Origin: Ridgeia piscesae
Taxonomy: Eukaryota > Annelida > Polychaeta > Sabellida > Siboglinidae
Reading direction: 5' to 3'
Assembly: GCA_025642075.2 (NCBI GenBank)
Contig: JAODUO010001227.1
Location: 25,001-89,000, forward strand
DNA length: 64,000 nucleotides
A program made the position numbers and the translations under genes. Under the pieces are notes generated by a model. It was not told the origin of the DNA. It saw only the letters and a program-made list of their open reading frames with translations, and ran no database searches. The stretch's first letter is position 1; the number at the start of each line of letters is the position of its first letter. Below, one piece after another: positions 60,501 to 64,000 of the stretch.

Positions 60501-62599
60501 ACATTAGTAGTCTTCCCAATCACCTTCCTTACCTACATTAGTAGTCTTCCCAATCACCTTCCTTACCTACATTAGTAGTCTTCCAATCACATTCCTTACC
60601 TACATTAGTAGTCTTCCCGATCACCTTCCTTCCCTACATTAGTAGTCTTCCTTAGCACCACATAACAATTTCCCATCATGCCGTGCTGCATACTGATCTC
60701 ACCCTTCAGGCCACCATCTTTGTTCTTCTATTTGTCCTGAGCCTCCCTCTATGAGTCCCTCTTGCTTCAGACCGCATGAACACCATCCGGGAGCCTGTGT
60801 CTCTACACCTGTCTGAAAACATGTCAGAGGTCGTGCCTGGCTCAGCCCGGGGAACCATCTCTGTCATAGGTAGGTACTAGAGCTGTGACCAGTGTACCGG
60901 TGTACCCGTGTACCTGTGTACCGGTGTACCATATACCGTATACGGTTTTGAAACTGGTGTTGATAAAACAGTGTTCCTTATTGTATGTTACATCGCCCAT
61001 TGACAAAACTAAGAGGTCTTTTGGATATTCCATAACCGTGTAAACTTCATGACAAAATGAACAAAAAGACGACATTCAATACATCCTTTTTTTCATTTGA
61101 AAGATGATACAGGTCAACAGGTCAAATCAAGGGCATTGTCCCACCAAGCCACAGGGTGGCGCCACTGTTACATAACCATTAACCATACATTTTGCTACAC
61201 ACTGTATGTGGTATGCCTCTAGAAAATACCATATAGCGTAACGTACACCATAAAAATATATGTCTAGTAGTTATCAAACATGTATAACTGGGTATTTTTA
61301 TTGTTAAAAGTTCATTGTCTTGATGATAGAATATCTGTAGTCATTTTTTTGTTCTAATCAACTTGTGCAATGAAATAATTTGGTTGAACAAATCTTCCGT
61401 TAAAATCTAAATGTTGCATGGGTTGAAAATTACTGACATGTACAAATAATAACACCTAAAAAATTAAATTACAATCTCTCTGTAGGTTTATATAGCATTA
61501 ACAACATTACATACCATACTACAATGATTCGGATAGGATAAAAAATTGTTTTAGTTACCAAAAAACACGAGACAAACCAACAATTAGCAAAAAGGACACC
61601 TTCACTGAGCAGGTTTTATGTTTCAGTTTTCTATTATCTGTTTCCCAGGGGATGTCATGGGACCCACCCTCTCAGGCCTGGACAAACTGCTGAAGTTGCC
61701 GACAGGCTGTGGGGAACAGACTATGATCCTATTTGCTCCCAACATTCATGTACTACGGTACTTGACCAGTACCAATCAACTGACCCCGAGCAGTCCAATC
61801 AAGATGAAGGCCCTTGAGAACATGAAAGTTGGTAAGGAATTGTGGTAATATATAGTAGTAATAGTAAATTATAATTGGGATAGTGCAAAGGTCTATAATT
61901 GTTTGTGGCACTATAGTTAGAATTGTTTACACTAAATATGACAATAAAATGTTTGTTGTTATAATACTAATAATAATTTTACCTTTTGTTATTAATGAGT
62001 AACACTAGTTGTAGAGCAAACTAATTAGACACGCAGTGAAAACATAATTGAACTAAATATAAGTACTCATGGAAATGATCTTTCATGAACTCACGAGAAT
62101 GTAGTCAAGGCACTTCTACGATATATAAATGAGTACCTGGCTGCAGACAATGGTGGATATTTCTTTACAAATACGGCATGGCTGAATGCTTCTCAGAAGA
62201 GAAGTCGAGATGGAATTTAATTGAACAGATCTGTCAGGGAGTACGTAGTCAAGTTTCAAGTGCTTTGAGCACTCCATAATACTGGATACTTCATTATTTT
62301 AAAACGTAGCATTTTATTCTTTAGTTTTATTTCCTATCTTTACAGTGTTGCATTTTCTGTGTTTTAAGTAAATTTGTGTTTGCTGCGTAGGCTACCAGAG
62401 GGAACTGACATTCCGTCACATCGATGGGTCGTACAGTGCATTTGGAACGAATGATGACTCGGGCAGTATGTGGCTCACAGCCTTTGTGGTCAAGTCGTTT
62501 GCCCAAGCGCGCCCGTATATCTTCATTGACATGGACCAGCAGAGAACCAGCATCAACTGGTTCCGCTCAAAACAGCTCGAGAACGGCTGTTTCCCACAG
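21471..62599 (+). CDS. Alpha-2-macroglobulin-family protease trap (28 exons read, 3' end beyond window)
   Basis: This is a multi-exon gene spanning 41 kb. The 28 exons join without a phase conflict to give 1191 codons. The protein is predicted to be secreted. It has MG domains 1-6, a bait region inserted in MG6, MG7, a CUB part with conserved cysteines, and a thioester domain with GCGEQ (Cys about 1081, Gln about 1084). In A2M proteins, cleavage of the bait triggers collapse around the protease and exposes the Cys-Gln thioester, which can bond covalently to targets. Diagnostic segments are [10 protein letters not shown] (MG2 start), YTYGKPVKG (MG3), YFPETWLWD (after the bait), ITEW and LKAFQPFF (MG7), PYSIIRGE, and [11 protein letters not shown] in the thioester domain. 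The last is closer to A2M itself than to CD109 or complement C3. Potential N-glycosylation sites include NVS, NYT, NAS, NGT and NMS. The rest of the thioester domain and the receptor-binding domain lie to the right of the window. The window covers roughly the first three quarters of the usual A2M length. Confidence 0.95.
22769..23066. repeat. 50-bp tandem repeat, six copies (intron 1)
   Basis: Near-identical 50-bp units beginning ACTAGAGAAGGTGGACTATT. Only one unit has a base change (GTTGG), so the array is young. Confidence 0.96.
23731..24008. repeat. (GAGT)n microsatellite with (GTGC)n end (intron 1)
   Basis: About 250 bases of GAGT repeats with one GGTGGTGAGTGGT interruption, passing into GTGC repeats at the right end. 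The Ser/Leu/Thr/His minus-strand frame is spurious. Confidence 0.97.
24370..25325 (+). mobile_element. Second copy of the CCCATTTTATCC TTAA element, right end lost (intron 1)
   Basis: Starts with TTAA then CCCATTTAATCC. It carries about eight 36-bp subterminal units (24385-24675) against two in the copy at 40746. It then matches 40981-41618 (for example GATATAAGATGGACGGTTA, GGCATACATTTTCGCCCACC). Similarity ends near 25325 and no matching right inverted repeat was found, so this copy is truncated or rearranged. The CCAAT-bearing segment of the other copy is absent. Confidence 0.8.
26190..27726. repeat. 31-bp minisatellite, about 50 copies (intron 1)
   Basis: Units of GAATTGTGGAGGATGTATCC plus AGAGAAGGGGT, 31 bases, with 29- and 30-base variants from loss of G. 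The minus strand has no stop in any frame of the 31-base unit, so one frame stays open for 567 codons by cycling through all three frames. Composition and variant pattern indicate a non-coding array. Confidence 0.96.
28060..29625 (+). pseudogene. Decayed non-LTR retrotransposon with RT motif and 3' tail (intron 1)
   Basis: [20 protein letters not shown] (28090-28150) is the RT catalytic Y-A-D-D box. After a frameshift it continues [10 protein letters not shown]...[10 protein letters not shown], then another frameshift to [20 protein letters not shown]. The tail resumes after the nested element at 29517 and ends ATTTGTCTGAAATAAACATG, typical of LINE 3' ends. Multiple frameshifts and stops show it is dead. 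Confidence 0.85.
28861..29516. mobile_element. hAT-like non-autonomous element inside the LINE tail
   Basis: Terminal inverted repeats CAGGGGTAGAA / TTCTACCCCTG. The six bases CATAAT occur immediately before (28855-28860) and after (29517-29522), consistent with a target duplication. The ends resemble hAT-type CAGGGG termini, although hAT elements usually duplicate 8 bases. The interior is filled with ACTAGTC/GACTAGT words, and no transposase is visible. Confidence 0.75.
30228..30645. repeat. Foldback repeat upstream of exon 2
   Basis: Left arm (30228-30373) and right arm (30509-30645) are inverted relatives: TGACAATATCTATG...TTAGG and GGGTCTCTGCATAAAGCTAT pair with 30645 and 30531 inward. 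The left arm and its upstream flank (from about 30100) match a dispersed repeat at 56340-56605. Confidence 0.75.
30780..30890. repeat. 26-bp tandem repeat, four copies
   Basis: GGAGTAGGCACAGTGTCACT-type units just upstream of exon 2. The first differs slightly (CTCAGTGTC). Confidence 0.9.
30962..31122 (+). CDS. A2M-family exon 2: MG1, residues 24-77
   Basis: Follows TTCCAG. Encodes [13 protein letters not shown], then an NVS glycosylation site and strands ending WLFRFVGG, the usual start of MG1 in the family. It begins in phase 2 and ends in phase 1 at AG|GTAGTC. Confidence 0.88.
31123..31828 (+). other. Introns without recognisable features
   Basis: Intron 2 (31123-31828) is AT-rich and has nothing recognisable. 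The same holds for introns 7 (34607-35057), 8 (35164-35512), 10 (36354-36908), 15 (43537-44288), 16 (44383-45255), 20 (53155-53779), 21 (53913-54840), 22 (55070-55473), and 26 (60870-61648, apart from a short GTACCGGTGTACC tandem near 60893-60945). All start GT and end AG. Confidence 0.6.
31829..32023 (+). CDS. A2M-family exon 3: MG1 end and MG2 start, residues 78-142
   Basis: Follows TGTTTCAG. Ends with [16 protein letters not shown], the hallmark Y-K-P-G-Q-T linker that starts MG2. Contains an NYT glycosylation site. The donor CAG|GTGTGTG merges directly into a long GT-rich tract. Confidence 0.95.
32024..32360 (+). repeat. GT-rich microsatellite at the start of intron 3
   Basis: Compound (GTGC)n and (GT)n with GTGGG interruptions begins at the splice donor itself and continues for about 330 bases. 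The remainder of the intron (to 32568) is AT-rich and featureless. Confidence 0.95.
32569..32621 (+). CDS. A2M-family exon 4: MG2, residues 143-160
   Basis: Small 53-base exon after CTTCTAG. Completes [18 protein letters not shown], equivalent to the V-x-F-R-x-x strand after the YKPGQT motif. Ends in phase 0 at GAA|GTAAGT. Confidence 0.92.
33075..33432 (-). pseudogene. 3' fragment of a non-LTR retrotransposon (minus strand, intron 4)
   Basis: The minus strand encodes [20 protein letters not shown], then [15 protein letters not shown] and a stop at 33232. This is the typical C-terminus of LINE reverse-transcriptase ORFs (R-R-Y-R...KNSF-P.A...LN pattern). A short untranslated tail with an AATAAAGTAAAG end follows, to about 33080. 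It is 5'-truncated, as is usual for LINE insertions. Confidence 0.75.
33504..33576 (+). CDS. A2M-family exon 5: MG2, residues 161-184
   Basis: After GGTGCAG. Encodes [20 protein letters not shown], matching the W-I-x-D/N-P-x-G-x-R-x-x-Q-W strand of MG2. Phase 0 to 1, donor G|GTAATA. Confidence 0.95.
33957..34070 (+). CDS. A2M-family exon 6: MG2 end, residues 185-222
   Basis: After TTTTTGCAG. Encodes [20 protein letters not shown], then RRFEVKEY, the classic end of MG2 leading into VLPKFEV. Phase 1 to 1, donor TATG|GTAGGT. Confidence 0.96.
34522..34606 (+). CDS. A2M-family exon 7: MG3 start, residues 223-250
   Basis: After GTGTTTCAG. Begins [15 protein letters not shown] and ends VCA, directly preceding YTYGKPV in the next exon. 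Phase 1 to 2, donor AAT|GTAAGT. Confidence 0.96.
35058..35163 (+). CDS. A2M-family exon 8: MG3, residues 251-286
   Basis: After CATTACAG. Encodes [18 protein letters not shown], the conserved Y-T-Y-G-K-P-V-x-G of MG3. Phase 2 to 0, donor GAG|GTATGT. Confidence 0.96.
35513..35630 (+). CDS. A2M-family exon 9: MG3 end, residues 287-325
   Basis: After CCGTTATAG. Encodes [14 protein letters not shown]..., with the conserved G-C in MG3 and an NAS glycosylation site, ending REEAT. Phase 0 to 1. Confidence 0.93.
35685..35995 (-). mobile_element. tRNA-derived SINE (minus strand, intron 9)
   Basis: The reverse complement begins with a tRNA-like head. It has an A-box-like TAGCACAGTGG and a B-box GGTTCGAATCC spaced as in tRNA genes. 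The family core GAGTACCTGGCTGTAGACAA, then GGCTGGATGCTTC and GCCAGGGAGT, follow. The head does not fold as a complete tRNA and the long tail is shared with other intronic copies, so it is a SINE and not a tRNA gene. Confidence 0.8.
36241..36353 (+). CDS. A2M-family exon 10: MG3-MG4 junction, residues 326-363
   Basis: After GTCTGACAG. Encodes [15 protein letters not shown], then [12 protein letters not shown], equivalent to the F-R-x-G-x-P-x-x-G segment starting MG4. Contains an NGT site. Phase 1 to 0. Confidence 0.95.
36909..37088 (+). CDS. A2M-family exon 11: MG4, residues 364-423
   Basis: After TTTCTACAG. Encodes [12 protein letters not shown]..., [16 protein letters not shown], the T-x-x-x-G-x-x-x-F-x-I strand typical of MG4. 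Exactly 60 codons, phase 0 to 0. Confidence 0.95.
37105..37385 (+). mobile_element. tRNA-derived SINE (intron 11)
   Basis: The head has TAGCACAGTCG (A-box-like) and GTTTGAATCCA (B-box-like). The family core GAGTACCTGGCTATA, then CTCCCTCGAGAAGT, follows, ending near GACTGGATAGTGCACTATA. Same family as 35685-35995 and 62105-62290. Confidence 0.7.
37611..37758 (+). repeat. G-rich (GGGA/GGGGA)n array in intron 11
   Basis: About 150 bases composed almost only of GGGA, GGGGA and GGGGGA units on the sense strand. The nascent RNA would carry dozens of adjacent G3-G5 runs, which satisfies the pattern for G-quadruplex formation many times over. Confidence 0.95.
38037..38249 (+). CDS. A2M-family exon 12: MG5, residues 424-494
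   Basis: After CTGTTTCCAG. Encodes [20 protein letters not shown], then [20 protein letters not shown] and AIYYQ, corresponding to MG5 with its C-G-x-x-x-x-V strand. Contains an NVS site. Phase 0 to 0. Confidence 0.93.
38395..38650 (-). mobile_element. tRNA-derived SINE (minus strand, intron 12)
   Basis: The reverse complement shows TAGTGTAGTAGTTAGCACATC (A-box-like), then CCGGGGTCCAATACCC (B-box-like). It is followed by a tail with GTAAACACCTGGCTCTCAAC. It appears to be a second SINE family or subfamily. The rest of intron 12 has no visible features. Confidence 0.65.
39260..39437 (+). CDS. A2M-family exon 13: MG5 end with acidic insert, residues 495-553
   Basis: After TTTCTCAG. Begins [11 protein letters not shown], matching the conserved M-x-K/R-G-x-I-V strand. 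It then has an unusual Glu-rich stretch (eight consecutive Glu at about 521-528, and more E/V/D after). This is longer and far more acidic than the corresponding loop in vertebrate A2M. Frame and splice sites are intact (phase 0 to 1, ATAC|GTGAGT). Confidence 0.93.
39855..40020 (+). pseudogene. Reverse-transcriptase fragment of a non-LTR retrotransposon (intron 13)
   Basis: One frame reads [20 protein letters not shown], then [20 protein letters not shown]. This is the RT motif with the first catalytic Asp region (L-L-D-x-S-A-A-F-D), preceded by the usual S-A-Y-x-x-x-x-S-x-E-T-A-L-L segment. Only this fragment remains. Confidence 0.85.
40166..40368 (+). CDS. A2M-family exon 14: MG6 start, residues 554-621
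   Basis: After GCCAACAG. Encodes [20 protein letters not shown], then [14 protein letters not shown], equivalent to the A-P-x-A-R-x-L-x-Y ... D-S-x-x-x-x-x-x-C-L-x-N-K strand preceding MG6. Phase 1 to 0. Confidence 0.96.
40498..42200 (+). mobile_element. SINE-like repeat with a 240-bp duplication around a TTAA transposon
   Basis: A segment bounded by TTAA occurs twice: 40502-40741 and 41870-42109, each exactly 240 bases with a handful of substitutions. It contains the SINE core GAGTACCTGGCTATAGA. The transposon at 40746-41865 lies between the two copies. The SINE tail (to GACTGGATGCTGCACTGTTTA, about 42190) continues only after the second copy. Confidence 0.85.
40746..41865 (+). mobile_element. 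piggyBac-like (TTAA) non-autonomous transposon
   Basis: Flanked by TTAA at 40742-40745 and 41866-41869. The terminal inverted repeats are CCCATTTTATCC. Next to the left end are two copies of a 36-bp unit with an imperfect TACGA...TCGTA palindrome. A stretch at about 40818-40980 carries two CCAAT motifs in opposite orientations (ATTGGCTGG, CCAATCAGC). An AAGATGGCGTCGAGTC start-like segment follows that soon meets a stop. No full transposase. Shares about 600 bp with the element at 24370. Confidence 0.85.
42370..42660 (+). mobile_element. tRNA-derived SINE (intron 14)
   Basis: The head has AGCAGTGGTCACGCAGTAGA and a B-box GGTTCAATCCC spaced as in tRNA genes. An unrelated tail (CTTTCGGAAGAGACACAAAC, then CACACGGGATAAATGTGTAA) follows. 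Differs from the SINE family at 35685 and 37105. Confidence 0.75.
43084..43290 (-). pseudogene. Reverse-transcriptase fragment of a non-LTR retrotransposon (minus strand, intron 14)
   Basis: The minus strand reads [20 protein letters not shown], then [20 protein letters not shown] and SRPDYCNSL. This is the well-known downstream RT segment of CR1/L2-type or jockey-type LINEs (L-G-V-x-F-D ... R-L-D-Y-C-N-S-L). Truncated on both sides and ends about 100 bases before exon 15. Confidence 0.85.
43387..43536 (+). CDS. A2M-family exon 15: MG6, residues 622-671
   Basis: After GTCGATAG. Encodes [20 protein letters not shown], then [13 protein letters not shown], equivalent to the C-x-L-x-A-V-D-x-S-V-L-L-M strand of MG6. 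Exactly 50 codons, phase 0 to 0. Confidence 0.96.
44289..44382 (+). CDS. A2M-family exon 16: entry to the bait region, residues 672-702
   Basis: After CTCGTGCAG. Encodes [20 protein letters not shown], then [10 protein letters not shown], aligned with the S-V-Y-N-L-L...D-L segment just before the A2M bait. Phase 0 to 1. Confidence 0.92.
45256..45398 (+). CDS. A2M-family exon 17: bait region with polybasic site, residues 703-750
   Basis: After GGCTAG. Encodes a Met/Pro/Arg-rich low-complexity stretch ([12 protein letters not shown]) followed by RHRRS at about 727-731, which fits a furin-type R-X-R-R motif. It then reads [18 protein letters not shown]. Its position between MG6 and the YFPETW strand marks it as bait. 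The 3' end and donor (AAG|GTGAGT) are the source of the intronic 98-bp array that follows. Confidence 0.93.
45399..48360 (+). repeat. 98-bp tandem array derived from exon 17 end plus splice donor (intron 17)
   Basis: Each unit contains a diverged copy of the last 30 or so bases of exon 17 (CGCTTCATCGACTCCATG, then a small change creating TGA, then CTTCAAG). GTGAGTACC and an AATACAG acceptor-like site follow. About 29 units keep GTGAGT, at spacings of 98 bases (for example 45608, 45706, 45804) with a few 96-102-base variants. The final copy (ending 48354) resembles exon 17 more closely (TCCATGACAGCTTTCAAG), but its donor reads GGGAGT. Confidence 0.95.
48465..48765. mobile_element. Foldback element (intron 17)
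   Basis: Left arm 48465-48550 and right arm 48678-48765 are inverted copies sharing GTTTTGGGAAGAATG and GGACAGAATTAACA with modest divergence. The loop is about 130 bp. No coding capacity. Confidence 0.8.
48930..49032 (+). CDS. A2M-family exon 18: bait region, residues 751-784
   Basis: After TGTTACAG. Encodes [20 protein letters not shown], then [11 protein letters not shown]. Corresponds to the second half of the bait segment, with several Arg/Lys residues accessible to trypsin-like proteases. Phase 0 to 1, donor G|GTAGGT. Confidence 0.92.
49172..52884. mobile_element. 3.7-kb TA-flanked DNA transposon (intron 18)
   Basis: The left end (CCGTAAATCCTGTATTACTA from 49172) is the exact reverse complement of the right end (52865-52884), and the identity extends to 22 bases. 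TA flanks both sides. The subterminal left region repeats AAGCCGCACC-type words (49190-49300), a style known from pogo/Tigger-like elements in other animals. That link is from general memory. The interior has only short unrecognised frames, for example 49501-49881 on the minus strand and 49977-50168 on the plus strand, so any transposase has decayed. A second element is nested at 51721-52803. Confidence 0.85.
51721..52803. mobile_element. TTAA-flanked transposon nested in the 3.7-kb element
   Basis: TTAA at 51717-51720 and 52804-52807 flanks inverted ends CTCTTTACTG / CAGTAAAGAG. About 1.08 kb, no recognisable transposase. Its ends differ from the CCCATTTTATCC family at 24370 and 40746, so it is a second TTAA family. 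Confidence 0.85.
53033..53065 (+). CDS. A2M-family exon 19: 33-base micro-exon, residues 785-795
   Basis: Between ATTTCAG and GTAAGT. Adds [11 protein letters not shown] to the linker after the bait. Phase 1 at both ends and a length divisible by three, so it can be skipped without changing frame. Supported by clean splice signals and phase match, but too short for homology. Confidence 0.75.
53119..53154 (+). CDS. A2M-family exon 20: 36-base micro-exon, residues 796-807
   Basis: Between TATTTCAG and GTAAGT, only 53 bases after exon 19. Adds [12 protein letters not shown]. Phase 1 at both ends and a length divisible by three. The 53-base intron is unusually short for this gene. Confidence 0.72.
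53780..53912 (+). CDS. A2M-family exon 21: end of bait linker and YFPETW strand, residues 808-851
   Basis: After CTGTCTAG. Encodes [15 protein letters not shown], then [24 protein letters not shown]-x-W-D is one of the most conserved A2M-family signatures, immediately after the bait. Phase 1 to 2. Confidence 0.97.
54841..55069 (+). CDS. A2M-family exon 22: MG7, residues 852-928
   Basis: After TTCTCCAG. Encodes [55 protein letters not shown]. These are the [13 protein letters not shown] and P-Y-S-x-I-R-G-E signatures of MG7. Phase 2 to 0. Confidence 0.98.
55474..55620 (+). CDS. A2M-family exon 23: MG7 end, residues 929-977
   Basis: After GTTCCCAG. Encodes [16 protein letters not shown], then [20 protein letters not shown] and LGEVDLTVK. 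The C-x-C pair and L-G-x-x-x-x-T-V strand match A2M itself. Exactly 49 codons, phase 0 to 0. Confidence 0.95.
56340..56605 (+). repeat. Dispersed repeat related to the foldback at 30228-30645 (intron 23)
   Basis: Shares long similarity with 30100-30375: GTTTTGGTGGACACA, CTAACAATATCTATGG, a CCCGTCCA-rich tract, and GACGGGTGGACGGGTCTCT. Only one arm is present here. Confidence 0.8.
56938..57036 (+). CDS. A2M-family exon 24: CUB segment, residues 978-1010
   Basis: After ATTTCTAG. Encodes [20 protein letters not shown], then RVLLVE, matching the C-G ... G-R-x-D-x-x-x-x-x-L-L-V-E segment of A2M. Exactly 33 codons, phase 0 to 0. Confidence 0.95.
57244..57800 (+). repeat. 17-bp minisatellite (intron 24)
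   Basis: About 32 units of TGTGTTACACTGTCATC and close variants (CACC, CAGTC). Because 17 is not a multiple of three and the unit lacks stops on this strand, all three plus frames stay open for 170-200 codons. This is a by-product of the period and not evidence for a protein. Confidence 0.95.
57849..57900 (+). CDS. A2M-family exon 25: CUB segment, residues 1011-1027
   Basis: After GTTGTAG. Encodes [17 protein letters not shown], matching the P-E-G-x-E-x-E-x-x-x-x-x-x-x-C strand that follows LLVE. Small (52 bases), phase 0 to 1. Confidence 0.93.
58596..60655. repeat. 33/34-bp minisatellite, about 60 copies (intron 25)
   Basis: Units built on CACCTTCCTTACCTACATTA and AGTAGTCTTCCCAATC. They alternate between 33 and 34 bases by loss of one C, with TATATT and GTGTTCC variants clustered near the left edge. 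Short open frames with an 11-residue period on either strand are artefacts of the 33-base units. Confidence 0.96.
60771..60869 (+). CDS. A2M-family exon 26: CUB to thioester junction, residues 1028-1060
   Basis: After CTTGCTTCAG. Encodes [20 protein letters not shown], then [13 protein letters not shown], matching the L-x-L-P-x-x-V-V-x-x-S-A-R-x-x-x-S-V strand before GD. Contains an NMS site. Phase 1 to 1. Confidence 0.95.
61649..61831 (+). CDS. A2M-family exon 27: thioester site, residues 1061-1121
   Basis: After GTTTCCCAG. Encodes [20 protein letters not shown], then CGEQ and [16 protein letters not shown] is the intact internal thioester (Cys about 1081, Gln about 1084), so the protein should form the covalent-trap bond. 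Phase 1 to 1. Confidence 0.99.
62105..62290 (+). mobile_element. SINE fragment (intron 27)
   Basis: Carries the family core GAGTACCTGGCTGCAGACAA, then GGCTGAATGCTTCTCAGAAG and the tail AACAGATCTGTCAGGGAGTA. The tRNA-like head is missing, so the copy is 5'-truncated. Confidence 0.65.
62391..62599 (+). CDS. A2M-family exon 28: thioester domain, residues 1122-1191
   Basis: After GCTGCGTAG. Encodes [19 protein letters not shown], then [20 protein letters not shown] and [12 protein letters not shown]-x-L, D-G-S-Y-S-x-F-G, W-L-T-A-F-V-x-K-x-F-A-Q-A-R are strong A2M signatures. Ends in phase 0 at CAG|GTGTGT. The next exon is beyond the window. Confidence 0.98.
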
Positions 62600-62671
62600 G
62601 TGTGTAGTGTTATGTTGTGTTGAGAAAGCAAGTTGTAATGATAGCATGTTGCATTTTCACACATGAGACCA

Positions 62672-64000
62672 GCAAATGTGAGGGCCCACTTACATCCTAC
62701 CGCCTGAATTCATCCTACAGCGGTGACACCACATGGATGTCACATCACTTACATCCTACCGCCTGAATTCATCCTACAGCGGTGACACCACGTGGATGTC
62801 ACATCACTTACATCCTAGGCCTGAATTCATCCTACAGCGGTGACACCACATGGATGTCACATCACTTGCATCCTACCGCCTGAATTCATCCTACAGCGGT
62901 GACACCACATGGATGTCACATCACTTACATCCTACCGCCTGAATTCATCCTACAGCAGTGACACCACGTGGATGTCACATCACTTACATCCTAGGCCTGA
63001 ATTCATCCTACAGCGGTGACACCACATGGATGTCACATCACTTGCATCCTACCGCCTGAATTCATCCTACAGCAGTGACACCACATGGATGTCACATCAC
63101 TTACATCCTACCGCCTGAATTCATCCTACAGCGGTGACACCACATGGATGTCACATCACTTACATCCTACCGCCTGAATTCATCCTACAGCGGTGACACC
63201 ACGTGGATGTCACATCACTTACATCCTACCGCCTGAATTCATCCTACAGCGGTGACACCACGTGGATGTCACATCACTTACATCCTACGGCCTGAATTCA
63301 TCCTACAGCGGTGACACCACGTGGATGTCACATCACTTACATCCTACGCCTGAATTCATCCTACAGCGGTGACACCACGTGGATGTCACATCACTTACAT
63401 CCTACGGCCTGAATTCATCCTACAGCGGTGACACCACATGGATGTCACATCACTTACATCCTAGGCCTGAATTCATCCTACAGCGGTGACACCACGTGGA
63501 TGTCACATCACTTGCATCCTACGCCTGAATTCATCCTACAGCGGTGACACCACATGGATGTCACATCACTTACATCCTACCGCCTGAATTCATCCTACAG
63601 CGGTGACACCACGTGGATGTCACATCACTTACATCCTACGCCTGAATTCATCCTACAGCGGTGACACCACATGGATGTCACATCACTTACATCCTACCGC
63701 CTGAATTCATCCTACAGCGGTGACACCACATGGATGTCACATCACTTACATCCTACGCCTGAATTCATCCTACAGCGGTGACACCACATGGATGTCACAT
63801 CACTTACATCCTACCGCCTGAATTCATCCTACAGCGGTGACACCACGTGGATGTCACATCACTTACATCCTAGGCCTGAATTCATCCTACAGCGGTGACA
63901 CCACGTGGATGTCACATCACTTACATCCTACCGCCTGAATTCATCCTACAGTGGTGACACCACATGGATGTCACATCACTTACATCCTACGCCTGAATTC
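62672..64000. repeat. 57-59-bp minisatellite, continues past the window edge (intron 28)
   Basis: At least 22 units built on TGAATTCATCCTACAGCGGT, GACACCACATGGATGTCACA and TCACTTACATCC. They vary in length by CCGCC / CGCC / GGCC at the junction. Each unit carries an EcoRI-type GAATTC, and CACGTG alternates with CACATG. Confidence 0.96.

Noticed and set aside
58596..60655. CRISPR-like array
   Set aside because: Regular spacing, but there are no unique spacers: every part of the unit repeats, and the context is a eukaryotic intron.

Overview
The window is eukaryotic nuclear DNA, probably from a lophotrochozoan and most likely a mollusc (perhaps a gastropod). The evidence is long GT-AG introns, very many microsatellites and minisatellites, tRNA-derived SINEs, decayed non-LTR retrotransposons and several families of small DNA transposons. 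There is no sign of bacterial, organellar or viral organisation. The species call is inference from overall character.

One real protein gene can be assembled. It is a plus-strand alpha-2-macroglobulin (A2M) family gene with 28 exons read here, from a probable signal-peptide exon at 21471 to exon 28 ending at 62599, and its 3' part lies beyond the window. The 28 exons total 3573 coding bases, or 1191 codons. Every phase matches across every junction and every intron is GT-AG. The order follows the A2M fold: MG1, MG2, MG3, MG4, MG5, MG6 with an inserted bait region, MG7, CUB, then the start of the thioester domain with the GCGEQ motif (Cys about residue 1081). The product should be a secreted, thioester-bearing protease trap. 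The remainder of the thioester domain and the receptor-binding domain are missing only because the window ends.

Layout: 1-21.3 kb is gene-free accessory DNA. It holds simple repeats, (AT)n tracts, two inverted copies of an element carrying a GC-rich 8-bp minisatellite, small foldback elements, and a LINE split by a TA-flanked DNA element at 15.4-17.7 kb. A CpG-rich stretch with a TATA-like box near 21.4 kb precedes exon 1. Intron 1 (21.5-31.0 kb) holds a 50-bp repeat, a GAGT tract, a TTAA-flanked element, a 1.5-kb array of 31-bp units, a decayed LINE with a nested hAT-like element, and a foldback repeat. The region 31-62.6 kb is exon-rich, but its introns carry SINEs, LINE fragments, TTAA and TA transposons (one nested in the other) and five further tandem arrays. 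An array of 59-bp units runs off the right edge.

The strongest unusual signals are all in or near the A2M gene. (1) A 98-bp tandem array in the bait-region intron is built from the 3' end of the preceding exon plus its splice donor, giving about 29 decoy donors. (2) Two tiny phase 1-1 exons follow the bait region and could be skipped without breaking frame. (3) A TTAA transposon is flanked by a perfectly length-matched 240-bp duplication of a SINE-like segment. (4) A TTAA element is nested inside a 3.7-kb TA element.
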